Of a DNA stretch of 64,000 nt, positions 22,964-35,710 are shown piece by piece (position 1 is the first letter of the stretch; every line of letters starts with the position of its first letter). Under the pieces are notes generated by a model, which searched no databases, was not told where the DNA came from, and saw only the letters and a list, made by a program, of their open reading frames with translations. The stretch comes from Synanceia verrucosa. Lineage: Eukaryota > Chordata > Actinopteri > Perciformes > Synanceiidae. Position numbers and translations under genes: made by a program. Location of the stretch: positions 8,185,001 through 8,249,000 of the forward strand of contig CM056559.1 in the NCBI GenBank assembly GCA_029721515.1. Direction: 5' to 3'.

Positions 22964-25900
22964 CTGATGCATATAAGGAAGACAGAGACAAGGAAAGAGT
23001 TGAATTAGAATTGTGTTTCTTTTGTCTGTTCTTACAAAGGAGTACAGTAATGAGCCTTGACTCAAGTTGCTGCCCTACTATTTAGCAGGAGGTGACCCAA
23101 GATCCCTGACATCTGGACCTGCCACTGGCTCTGTCGTAAAGAAGACCGATCAGCTGTGCTTTCTTTTTCGTCCTCCTAAGCCATGTGCTCGCTACCTTCC
23201 TCTATTTCCTCTAGGTCCCTACAAAGACAAATTATCTTCAAGAGCAGAGATAAAGAGGATTAGCTGTCTATCTGCTTCTGCTGACAGATTGTAATACACC
23301 GAGCAACAAAAAAAGAGTCAGAGAGAGCGAATGATGCATTGTCCCAATTTCCATTAATTGGACATTTTTTTAATCATTTGGTCTATAAAATCTCGGAAAT
23401 GGTAGAAAAAAAATCATAATGGAAATTAACAAAGCTCAAAGTGGCATCTTTAAATGGCTCATTTTGTCTGACCACTCATCCAAAACCTAAAAACAAAGCA
23501 GCAAATCCTCATAAAAGCCGATTATCAAAATGGATTGATTTTCCTGTTAATCAAATAATCGATCAATTGACAAATTATATTATCATCAACCAGTGCATTT
23601 AAACAGTTTCAGTCTTTCTTTTCTTCTTCTGAGACACATTATGTGACAAGGAAATGAAGCTCAAGTGCAAACAGGTCAGGAACACATCTTTCTTTTTGTT
23701 AAGTACATTTAAAGATAAGGAATTAAAAGGAAAGTCAAAGAGTTTTCTGAACTCTCTTTCCTGAACATCTGCTGCTCTGTTGGTATAACTCCAAATTGTT
23801 ATGCGAATTTCAATTAGCTCAGAGCAGTGCTCTCCTGCATCCTACCATTTTAGAAACTGTCCCACATGGTTCTGGATGTTTCACCATTGAATCAATATTG
23901 ACCTCCTCCCAATTGTGACAAATGACTAATGTGTCAATACTTTACGTCATTTCAGAAAAAGAGCAGGCTGGAGAACTGATGCTCGATCGATACGACCGGA
24001 GACTTCTGTGACAATAAACATAAACACATGGTGGCACTTTATCTGATATTCTGCTGGTGTCTCTAGGCAGAGCAGTGTGTGTCTGGGCGCACAGAGCTGT
24101 GGGCAATTATATTCATCCAGCAGCCGGCAGCCCAAAGGGAGAAGGAGGGAATGTAATTTACACTCTCATAATGCCTGCTCCACTGAACACTCCCTCGGAT
24201 AGGTGTAATATTTTAGATATCTCCTCCTCTTTTTTTTGCCCCCTCTTTCTCCTCCATTCCCTCCTGCTTCAATCCCCTATACATCCCAAGCGCTGTGCTG
24301 ATATTTGTTCTCCTCATTGTGAATACAGAACAGCTGAGGTGCTGCTGGGATCATGTGAATGCGAGCATGTTCCTCTGTGTGTGCAAAGCAGAACCCTCAC
24401 TCTGCCTTTGTCGCTTTCAAACTCCCTCCTCAATCTCACCCCATCAAAATGCATCCTCCATCCGTATCCCCGCCATTACCCCTTTATATAAATCTATTTC
24501 CAGGGAATGGGGAGAACAGCCCTGCGACAACTCCACAGTAGGCCTACCACCTCCCATGGGGAATTAAAGGTTGGCTGTCATGTCACTGCTTATCTAAGTG
24601 AGATTACCTGCTGTCTATTGCAGCCCACTATGACACCTGCTTTCACAACCTAACACATGCACTCTTCTGCTCTTCCTCCTCCCCTCTTTCCTCTCCTTGT
24701 CTCGCTCTATCTCTCCCCATTATTTGCTCACAGCCTGTTCTGCCTAGCTACAGCAGGAAAGATAGTTTGCATTGGAGAGCAGCAGAATGTCAAGGGTTCT
24801 TCCGGCATTTTCATTGGCTGTGAGCTGAGAGTAATAATACTCCCAGTCTGCCCATTGGCCTGGAGGCACACATTAGTAATACTCCGATCTGGCTCATGCC
24901 TGTGTTCCTGTGACTATTGATCAGCGCTAATTGGTTAATGTCTTTTGATTTTCAAGGCAAATTCCCCGCGGGAGACTAGACTGTAACATGTAAACTCCAG
25001 CCGAGTGTATGTGCTTGTGAGTGTGTGTTTTTAACTGTGACAATGCCAAGCTTATATGAAATCCCCCCAATCTCTTCATTGGTTTGAAATGGGCGGTTTA
25101 TGGCTTCAGTACAGGTAATTTCAAAGGTGTCACTTATCACAAATCCAGCTATGTGAAGCTTTTTAGCATCTTTTAGCTTAAACTTTACATGGCCTACAGT
25201 TTGACTGCTTTGGTTCACTTTCACCTCTCTCAGACACACAGCTGTTTTCTCCAAAACCCTCCTGTAACACTACCTGTTCAGCCTGGGCCCGTCCATATTT
25301 CCTGTGACGCTGCACAAAGTTTCATGACCAAGTCAGTCTGTCTAAGCTGCCGTTCTCTTCGATTTCAGATTCCCCTAAAAATGGGGACCAATGAAAGTCT
25401 AGCATTTCAAACAGCTCGATTGAGGCATGTTTAAGGCAATGATGCACTAGTTCTTTGGATCAACCAGTTTCCGTCGCTACGCATACGTCAGAGGAAAGAG
25501 CAGTCTGATTGGTTGAAGCTTCGTCCAGTAGCACACAGAGGCATTTGATAGATGCGGGTTAAGCCTACCCTCTGAGAAACTGGTTTACAAGGCAGCTTGG
25601 CCAGACTACGCTCACAAAGCTTTGTAGTCACGATAGCCAGGCTACTACCTGTTAGCTCCAAACAGAAGACAAGCAGACATGGACAACAGGTAGGGACTGC
25701 TGAACTGCTACTGTGTCTGCTGAATGTGTCACAAAGCACTTGTTGCAAATCAGTTATTGCAAGTTTTATGCAATTATGCCATATCAAAATATTTTAAGTC
25801 ATGTTGTAAAATTAAAGGAAGTTTCATTATTTTGGAACAAAAACTCTTAATGACAAAACTATAACAAAACTATAATGAGCATCAAACTATTATTCAATAA

Positions 25901-27158
25901 TAATGATGACTAATGTTCAGTGATTAATGTTGATTCAGCAGACTGAATGCATGGACTTTTTTCAGCAAAGCTCGAGGGTCATTAAAGAAGACTGCGACAC
26001 AACACTACGACAGATCATAAACGCTTTGTCAGGGGATTTTTTTTTTCTTTCTTTCTTTCATGGTTTTGCTCCTCTCATTTTCTTAATTGCAAGGTTGGTT
26101 GGCTTTCATGTGGTTATCTGCTCAATTGTAGTTGAGCTCAGCTCCAGAATAACAGCGGGGTGGAATCACGTACAATACAGTGCAATCTGATGTTTAGCGT
26201 CATTAATGTGTTTTTGAAAGAAGTACTGGGGATTATCTTGTTCACTGGCGATAGACACCGCTGTGAACACATTATCTGGGTGAAGTATTATAATTAGGAT
26301 GAAGGTTAAATCATAATTATTATGCTTGTGGTAATGAGGATTCACCTCTCTGCACTTCAGCTGCATTCACAAAGGTCAGCATCAAGTCCTACCCCCTCTG
26401 ATTTTCATCAGTAGCCCCATTATCTATTCCTGCATTGGTGTTTGAACAGTTCAGTCATGTTTGAGTGTGAAGTCACCGCCAACCACTGCCTAAAGTCCTG
26501 GCTTCTGTCCTGCCCCCTTTTCTCTGCAGTTTCCCCCGCTGTCTAAACAGTGTCAGTGTAGGTTAATGGTGAGCCTGACTGATCTAAAGCAGCTCCCTCT
26601 GGCTAAGAGCACATGACTGCCAGACTGCACTTATGTTGACTCTGCTCTGCCTTCACCTGTCTGCCTGTCCTTCACTCAGACTCTGATATGCTAACAGACC
26701 GATGTGTCTCTCTCTCTCTCTCTCGTGCATTTTCTCCATTGCTTCCTCCTTGTCTCCTCCCCCTCCTACATTTCAGGGCAGTTTCTGGACCGCTCTGTCC
26801 TCACAGCAAACCATTTGCACCAAACTTAATATATTTCTTCCTCATTCAAAACTAGGAATCAACAACCTTTAACACATCAGTGGTAGGTGTTGGCAAACAG
26901 CCTCCACATAAGGTAGTCTCATCACCAAATATAGATTCTGCAACTTGAACCAATTTGTTTTTGCCAGACGGCTTTGGCTGTGGCAAAGCACAGCTTCACT
27001 TGCTTTTAGTCATTAAATGAAAGTGAACCAGCTGTCACTGTGCCATCCTTAAGTGTATGTGTTTGCATGTGCACGCTGGGGAATGGAGCATTCTGCACTT
27101 ATAAATCACCCTGGCCTCATTACACCAGATAGCTTTCAATAGATAGATCAGCTCTTGG

Positions 27159-27181
27159 ACACACACACACACACACACACA
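27159..27181. repeat. (AC)n microsatellite
   Basis: A pure AC run of about 11 units in the large intron. Confidence 0.93.
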
Positions 27182-28370
27182 GTTTTTTGTTTTCAGGATA
27201 ACACAAAATAATAATAACAATAATAATAAGACAGTTTGGGGTACGCAGAATGTTATTGATGCTTATTAATCAGTGGAATGGGAGCAATATAGCAAAATAT
27301 ACATCCCAGGTGCCTACATATACATGGAGGTATGCATACACACACAAACACACACCTGACCTTGACTTACTTTAATTATCACTGCGCCATTTTCACTGCA
27401 GTTTCAGGTATCACGCGTGTGGCCAGTTTCTGACCTCAGCGACATTATTAAATCAGCATCACATAATCCTCCATGACGAGGTTACATCAACAGGGCCGTC
27501 CACAACAACAACAGCAAGGCAGGACAGAGGGCACTGTATTTGCCCTTTAATCTCCACACTCCAGCTCTATACAGTATTTATCAGCAAGTTTCACATGACT
27601 ATAAATGTCACAGATAATTCTCAACTCAATGGAGCATTTTAATGTATTTCAGCATATTGTTTTGGTTTCACGCATGACCATATCTGCTAAACTGAGGTTC
27701 AAGGCACTTTGGCTCACATTTATGGTGCCATTGACTTCCTGTGTGTACGTGCTGTGGAACAATATGACCAAGACCGTCAGTCTTATTTGTTGGCTGTGGT
27801 AGTTTGACAGCTCTCTGAAGGATGCTTCTGTGGAATCATGGAGAATAAAATCCGGGGTAGCATTCAACTCACAGACTAAAACAGAGACAGAAACAAGACG
27901 AGAAGAGGAGGAAGGTAGACAGTCAAAGAGAGGTACGCAGAAAGAGGGAGATTAATATTAATCAAAGCAGTCTGTCTGACTGATTTCACCAAGGTCTTTA
28001 CTGGAGGGTAACATCTCCAAGAGCTGAATGGAGTTCAGGTAATCACACATTGATTTTAAATGTTTTTTAAGCTGCCTCTCCAGAATGACCCATTCCAACT
28101 AAACATAAACCCCAAAACCCTGATCTTTTGCGTATTCTGTCTCTGTCTCTCTTTCTCTCTCTCTGCAGACGCTGTGTCTGAGCTCCCTCCAGACTACTGA
28201 ATACCGTGACCAGTGTGACAACTGTAGAGCTCAAGTCTGGACAGCCCCCATCCAAAACCCCAGTGCATTAATAATTCTCTCCCAATGGCACCACCTCTCC
28301 CTCCTGCATCCAAAGACAACCATCAATCAAGAAAATGCTGTCTGGATAAGGGTTGTGATGAGAATATACA

Positions 28371-28372
<2 letters not shown>

Positions 28373-28401
<29 letters not shown>
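28373..28401. repeat. (CA)n microsatellite
   Basis: A pure CA run of about 14 units in the large intron. Confidence 0.93.
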
Positions 28402-28403
<2 letters not shown>

Positions 28404-31077
28404 GCATGAGCTTTTTTTGACCAAGTTCATGTTGGCAAGGATACGTCAGACAAATTATGACATCAGACGCAGCACAAAGAACGGCCTGTCTAAGGACTGA
28501 GAGTGCTGCCAGACTGGCCAATGACACACACACACATTAATACAGCACATTTCTTACACCAGCTGCAAGCCACTGGGCAGTTATGCTAAATGTCAGGAAC
28601 CTGATGGCAAACATGTTTTTTTTTTATTTGCAGTCAAAAGAGAAAAACATCCTTGTGTTCTTTGTCTTCGCTTCCTCTCTCTCACCGTGTGCCACTGCCA
28701 ATACCAGATGTCTCTATAAGTCTCATTATCTCTTCCCAATCATTTATCAACTGTGGAACATCTCTGGTGCATTAGTATAATAGCCTGGATCAGTTAATGA
28801 CCTTAAAACCTCATTTAAGTGGGCAAAGGGATAAGCCTTTGAGACAATGACAAATATAGATGTGTGGACAGAAGAATCACAGACAATGATGGACGGAGGC
28901 AACAGTCAGTCCAAACCATAACTGATGATGAGTCCAGTGGAAGAAAAAAAAAAAAAAAACACACCGCACAGATAGTGAGGCTCCTTTACGTCACAAATGA
29001 TGCAGTCTGCCGAAAGCTTTTAGCCATAATGCTCAATTAGCCAAAACACCAATTACAGTGTGAAAAAGCACTACTTAGCCTGGCAGTGTGTTAGCATGTT
29101 TTGGGTGGGTGCGGGTACAAAATCGTTAGCACAGGAAGCTAATGATGGGGCAAAATCATTAGCCGTCATGGCTAATGATAGCTCTCAGCTGGGCTGTTAA
29201 TGGACTGTTATCCACATGGTTGGAGTGGTCCAACTAACTAACATGTTAACTGTTTGATTTATGTTTACTTATGTGATTTATGCTTGTAACATATGTTCAA
29301 TCAACTATGAGCCATTTTAGATGGTAAGAAGAAAGCTGTCTGAGACACTTTTAACTCTTCCTTAATACTAGTTTGATAACAACGTAAAGCTTGTGGCTGA
29401 CACATTTTCTCACTGATATAGCAGCTGAATTCCATTGATTAATCCTTCTGTCCTTTTTTCAGTAGACTAATGAATCATTTAAGTGCCAAAAATATTGATC
29501 ATCACCATAATGCGAAGCAGAAACCCCAAATTCTAATTCTGATTTACTGATATGATGTTTCCGCTCTCCTCCAAATGCTTCAAAAAAGGCTTCAAAAACC
29601 AGTCAACACATCAGGTTTAGGTCTCTATTTATTAAGTTTAACATAACCCTGTGACTGACTGCTATTCAGTCCGGGGTCAAACTTTTCTCATTTTGCTTTT
29701 TTCCCCAGCCACCCTGTAAATGACACTCTGTATGGATGCAAAAATTTGGAATAATGCAGGAACAGTTAACCTGGATAAATGGGAGTTTTTCCTGATTTCC
29801 CATTTAACACTGTGTTAATGCAGTGTAAACTTCCAATAAAGAGAGCATTTTCTGAAAAAAAAAACAAACAAAACAAAACACATAACTTAAAGAATATTTG
29901 TGTCCAGGAAAGTGAGGATTTAATCTCATACATAACTATTTTGCTTGCAAACTTCCTGATTACCAAATCAACATATCTGGAATCATTTGAAGTAGCTCCG
30001 TCCATGTTCTGATCATGATTTTGTTTTGTTTTAGGCTTCCAGTGTCACTGCTGTTTTAATGTCACACAACACCATGAATCATGGGTTAATCCCTTCAGCA
30101 AAATGAGCAATATAAAGTAAAATAAAGTCTCAGAAATCTTGCATACTGCACAGACAGATATGAACCCTTGAGGACACTTGCTGCTTTGAAAGCGAACATC
30201 CCCCTTGGTCAGAGAAGTCAGCAGGAGCATTACGACCCTGCTCTCATAAAACCAGATGAATTTGCCAAAGGCTCTTTATTGCATTGAAGTTATTTACTGG
30301 ATCTGGAAGTGTAAGATTTACAAATAGCAAACGATGGAGTTGAACTAGAAGGGGAATTGGGACCCTTATTCATACTCTGGCGGAACAGACGCAGAACGGA
30401 CATCCGCAAGGTCCGTGCGCACTCAAACCTCAAATTTTACATCCGCGCGGATTATGCTTTGTGCTGGTGTCACACAAAACACTGCTCGGCATGTGTTCAC
30501 CCTTAAATCAAATACATAAATACAACCAAAAGAGGCCTCCTAACTCAGAGTCTGACTAAATAATATGAAAAAAAAAGTAAAAAAAATAAAAACTGCCTGA
30601 GGCGTCTTTGTCCAAAAGGGCAGGAAAGAAGACAGGAAGTGAGATAGGTGACTTCTTGGCATCAGGATCGCACACTATACTATATGCTATTATACATACA
30701 TGCAACACAAAGGGTCAGAGACATGGGGTGGATTCCTGCCAAGGGCGTAACAATTAGCATTTAAAAGAAATAAAGTTAGAGGTGATAGGATGAAAGTCAA
30801 AGTTACTGACTCAGCAGCACGGGCTCCTTTTCATCTTCTCTCACTATGCTCCATTCACTGACCTGGCTGACATTTTTTAGTCTCTTGTAAAAATCAGCCT
30901 GAAAAGCATGGTTAGAAACAGTAATACATGACAAAGTCTATACATATCTTTCTCTCTGGTGGGTGCTGAATAGGTGGCAAGTGTTGTCCTAGCTCCAAAG
31001 GGAATGCCATTGCAGAGTTGTGCAAGGCAAAGTCTCTAATTAGCTTTGTTCTTATTAGGTCTGCAACACTATCTCCC

Positions 31078-31079
<2 letters not shown>

Positions 31080-31115
<36 letters not shown>
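31080..31115. repeat. (CA)n microsatellite
   Basis: A pure CA run of about 18 units in the large intron. Confidence 0.95.
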
Positions 31116-31117
<2 letters not shown>

Positions 31118-32106
31118 GATAGTGATGTAGAGAGCCACAGCCCCCGAGATCTGGCCCTTCTTCTCTATTTCTCTTTCAATTAACCCTCCTCCTCCACCAT
31201 CTATCTGTTCATCTTTTTCTTGCTGCCTTCATCGCTCCATCACTCTCAGCCTAAGCGTTCTCTATTTACAATTTCTAAAGTTTAGTTTAATTCAGTTTTA
31301 TCTGTAATTCACTGTGCCAAGGAGGCAGGCAGAGAGCAGGCCCATTAAAACCATCTTAATGGAAGACTATTGAACAGGCACACAGGATTCAACAGCTTTT
31401 AGGCCTAATTATTTTTTGCCCATCTTTGTAACGCTCATTCTGCAGATATATGGGCCTCACTGGCTGCTGAGAATAGACCTCTTTCTAAACCCCCCCCCCC
31501 CCTTTTTAATATCTCAATCTTCCAGTACTTTCAAGCTCTCCTTGGATTGCAGCACAGCCATTGTCATTAACTGTTCATCAAAAGATGGACAAAATTAATA
31601 ATAAAAAAAAAACAGAAAAAAAGGAAAAGTGAGAAGATGAACTTGTGAATGAACAAAAGACGCTCGCTGACAAAGACTGGCAGCTGCCTCTGGCTTGTGC
31701 TGTGATCTTTAACAGCTAACTGTAAATGACTCCAATGTGAAAACAAAAGACGCTGTTGGCAACGGGCGCACACCGCCGCCCTCGTTGTGCAAAAACTGCA
31801 CGAGTGGACACAAAAAACAAGACAGCAGCGTGAGTGTACAGGAATTTGTAATGTGCCTGCTTTGAACAGTGGAGTGATCTCAGGAGGGATTGAGCATCAA
31901 ATGGTGATATTTTTTTTTCTCTCTCCTGATGAAACGAGTCAGGATCAGATGCAGCAGAGTCAGAGGGCTGGAATGTTCTATTCTACTTCTGATGAGTCAT
32001 GGGGGACGTGGCAGATAATCACCAGACCACACCCTGAAGCTCTCAGACTCACAGAGTGAGAGAAGGTTGTCAGATGTGAGTAGAGACATCTTTTCCTGTG
32101 TGCGCA

Positions 32107-32107
<1 letters not shown>

Positions 32108-32151
<44 letters not shown>
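32108..32151. repeat. (AC)n microsatellite
   Basis: A pure AC run of about 22 units. A second run lies about 125 bases to the right. Confidence 0.95.
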
Positions 32152-32153
<2 letters not shown>

Positions 32154-32277
32154 ACGCACTCCTATTCTAGTTCAATGAAGGGTGTCACTGTACTGGCATC
32201 AGCAGCTAGTGTCATTGCCTCGAGGTTAAAGCAGATAAGAGAGGATTAGCATTCATTACTCCATAAAGTGATGATAC

Positions 32278-32305
32278 CACACACACACACACACACACAC
32301 ACACA
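32278..32305. repeat. (CA)n microsatellite
   Basis: A pure CA run of about 14 units, the second of a close pair. Confidence 0.93.
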
Positions 32306-34769
32306 TTTTACTAGACAAACCATCAAAGCTCAGGAGAAAAGGAAATAGTAACACAGAGCTACAGCATGTAATCCTTTGTGCTGCCAACAACTGCAGAGCT
32401 GAAAAAAAAAACAATAAGGACAACAAGGAAATATTGAAATATTTCATTTTTTTTTTTTTTAAGTTGTGATATTTTTCTGCACAAGCTACATATTTTTCCA
32501 TCAGAGAATATTCAGCTCTTACAATTAAGCACAGTTAAATAACACATTTTTACCCCAATCAAGACCTCGGCTTCACTGCAGAGCACCATGCAGCGGGCAT
32601 CATGCCATGTTCCAATAAAGATGCACAAGAGAGTGAAAAGTGAGAGACAAAGAGACAGAATGGACCGAGACAGAGTCATTTTTAGGTTAAGGATATGGTT
32701 TGTTGGCACCATACATCATGTAGAACAGCATGAGACAGTGTGTCTTAATTCCCTCCCACACACACACCACGACAGAGCAGAGGGCCATCACCACGTAGCG
32801 CCTTCTGGCTGCACACTCATCCACATCGATCCACATTGATCAAAGTCGGCTTGTACCACTTCAGCTCAGAACGGGGTAATAGCCTTCCCTAAGCTTCCCT
32901 AAGTGGACTCATCTGCTGTCACGTACTGTATAGTCACAAAAGTGTTGTATATCAGGAGCCAACATCTAATAAAAAAGTAAAGGTTAAAAAAAAAAAAAAA
33001 AAGGTATATTGAATTGAGGCTTCAATATTTGTTTTGCATGAACGCTCAGGATGTGACGGTGATCTCTGTGTCATTCAGATCATATATGTGTGATATGTGG
33101 TCCAGTCTAGACAGAGCTGCAGTGAGAGACAGCATGGTGACAGACAGAGTGCTGTCAGCAGCCCCAGCACGACACAGCTGCTGTATCTCTCTCTGATGGC
33201 TGAGTCTGATACCGCTGTAATCCAGTTAAAGCCTTTTTGAAGAATCACAATGTCCAACAGCAAGCCCTGCAACATGCACTATAACAATAAAGGGATATTA
33301 CAGACATTCTTCAGTCTTGCGCTCGTCAAACAGACGACTGACACGGCTCACATTCACTTGCGCGCTTTCCTCCTCTGTCATTACTTTCCCTCCGCCCATC
33401 CACCATTTATCTGCTGTTTCATCGTCTCCATCTGTCTATCACTGTCCATGCTACACCAGTTGATGTCTTTGCACCCATCCATCACTCTTTCACTCTGTTT
33501 CATTCCTGTACAGTCTCTTTTCCTATCTGGCTTTAATCTGTACATTGACACCACCCTCCTGTCTGTCTGTGTCTGCAGACATATCCTCTGCATCATATTT
33601 AATGTCAGGATGATGCAATTACAGATGCAGGCTTTACCGCAACCAAATTGGGTACTTGGGTCATTTATTTCACAACTATTTTTGTTTCTGCTGCAGAGTT
33701 GCATAAAACAAATGTTTGTGCAGAACAAGAAACAAGTGGAATTCACAGGTTTCTATTGGACGGTGATACAGAGCTGATATATTAACTTTTGTAGAAAGAA
33801 AGAGGGAAGGAGCACGCTGAAAGCAGCAAAAACATCCGCCCCGTAATGGTCATGAAGGATCAATATTGCATGGAGACAAAGTGCTGCTAAACAGTGTGGT
33901 TTCTGTTAATTAGCACTTCTCTAATGATCTCTCTCTCTCTTTCAGTCTCTCTTTCCTTCCCCTCCTTCCCCACATTCTTTCTTTCTGTACTTCCCTCCCA
34001 CTCTCCCACTTTATTGCTCCTTTCCATTAAAACCCTTTCTTTCTATGGCTTCATCACTTGTCTATATCTGTCGACGTCTGTTGATTCCGTCCTTCGAACT
34101 GATGTTGTGTCTCTGCAGAGAGGAGGTATCTGAGTTACTTTCATAAGTGATAAATATCCCACTCCTGTGTTTGCGGCTGATGCCTCTCAAGGATGAGATT
34201 TAATGAACCTCTCATCCAACTCTGATTATATTCTAATTAAAGGAGTGAGTGATGGGGGCAATGAGCAAATTCATGAATGCATGTTTGTAACTGCAGGGGG
34301 AAAAATAAAACAACAAACATGGTAATGACAGACACAGAGACAGGAGTCCTTCTCAGTCGAGTCTTGTTTACTGCACTCCCTCGGGAAGGGAAAGAAATGT
34401 TTGCAATAGTAAACAAATTATGAAGCTAATCTCTCTTTATAATCTCAAATATGAATACATCTGGTGTAAATATTAAAATGCTTTCAATTAAATTAGTTAC
34501 ATTAAAACACACTGGCCCTTCCTGATAAACATATACACATATTATGCTGCACGATTGGTGAAGAAGTCAGAGATTCTTTATGCAAGGTGAGTTTGTAGTT
34601 TTGGCAACATGATAATGAAGTAAACATGCAGTGTTGAATGCTTCCAGTCATTTTTTGACCTTTTCATTATTTAACTAAAACCACAACCATTTCCTAATCC
34701 AAAATGCACAACATAACCTCACTCATCACAACAGTCTACAGCCACATTAAAGACCCCATTGAGCACTGT

Positions 34770-35000
34770 CCTTGTTTGAGCTAAATGCTGACATCAGCAT
34801 GCTAACATGCACACAATGACACAACTAACACGTGCTTGTTTAGCAGGTAAAGTGTTGCTGCATATCAGTAATATCAATCTGAGGTTGAGAGGATGCCCAT
34901 TAGTTTCGCTGGTATTTGGATATTAAACATTATAATAATGGACAAATTAAATGGTACAACAATATTATGCAGTTGTGTTGGCCTCATGGTGGTGCCAGCT
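34770..35000. repeat. Teleost dispersed repeat with GCTAACATG phrases
   Basis: GAGCTAAATGCTGACATCAG, CATGCTAACATGCACACAAT and TGCCCATTAGTTTCGCTGGT match, from memory, a very abundant fish repeat of uncertain class. The ends are approximate. Confidence 0.5.
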
Positions 35001-35354
35001 TATGGATTCTGGGGGAAAACATGGAACCTCCACACAGTTGGAAGGTAATCAGTTCTAGATTTTGTTAAGAGACAGTGCTAACATCTGCAAGACCACACAA
35101 AATACTGACACATCTGCTCTTTGATCATCCAAAACCTTCCCTTTTACATTTCAATTAATTTGTGTATTCCATTACGTCATATTTTTTGGAATTATCGCGC
35201 AATGGCTTCCATAATGGCCCAGTGATCCAGCAGTGGGTGACTTGTCTCCAAATGCCTGTCTGCTGCAGCCTGCAATACCATTAACCAGGCACCAATGCCA
35301 CTCTAACTTGATTATCTACCTGAGGTGAATGCTCATGATTTCAGGTCTCTCTCT

Positions 35355-35356
<2 letters not shown>

Positions 35357-35403
<47 letters not shown>

Positions 35404-35657
35404 CTGCCTTATGTCCACACTGGGTCAAACACACGACTTAAGACCAGTTGATTGGGGACAGCATGTGCAACGGGACAAAGTCCATGTCCCCAGTTGTTCA
35501 AACCTTGATTTTGGGTCAGTGGTTAGGGTTAGGTTGAGGTTAGGGTTAGGGGTTAGAGGGTTAGTTGTTGTAGTTAGGCTTAGGTCAAGTTTCAGGAAAT
35601 CAAAGTTTCCCCAAAGGGAGGGTAAAATGCCTAAATACCCCAAAGGTGACTTTAACC

Positions 35658-35707
<50 letters not shown>
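35357..35707. repeat. Compound repeat: two (TG)n tracts flanking a degenerate (GGTTAG)n block
   Basis: TG tracts at 35357-35396 and 35659-35707 bracket a unit with telomere-like GGTTAGGG, GGTTAGAGGG and similar motifs at 35521-35564. GTCAAGTTTCAGGAAATCAA follows that block. This arrangement is familiar from many fish genomes as a dispersed repeat family, so it is probably not a true telomere fusion relic. Confidence 0.7.

Positions 35708-35710
<3 letters not shown>

Noticed and set aside
33250..33777. 175-codon plus-strand open frame
   Set aside because: Frame passes through pyrimidine-rich intron sequence; the opposite strand is equally open; no family resemblance.
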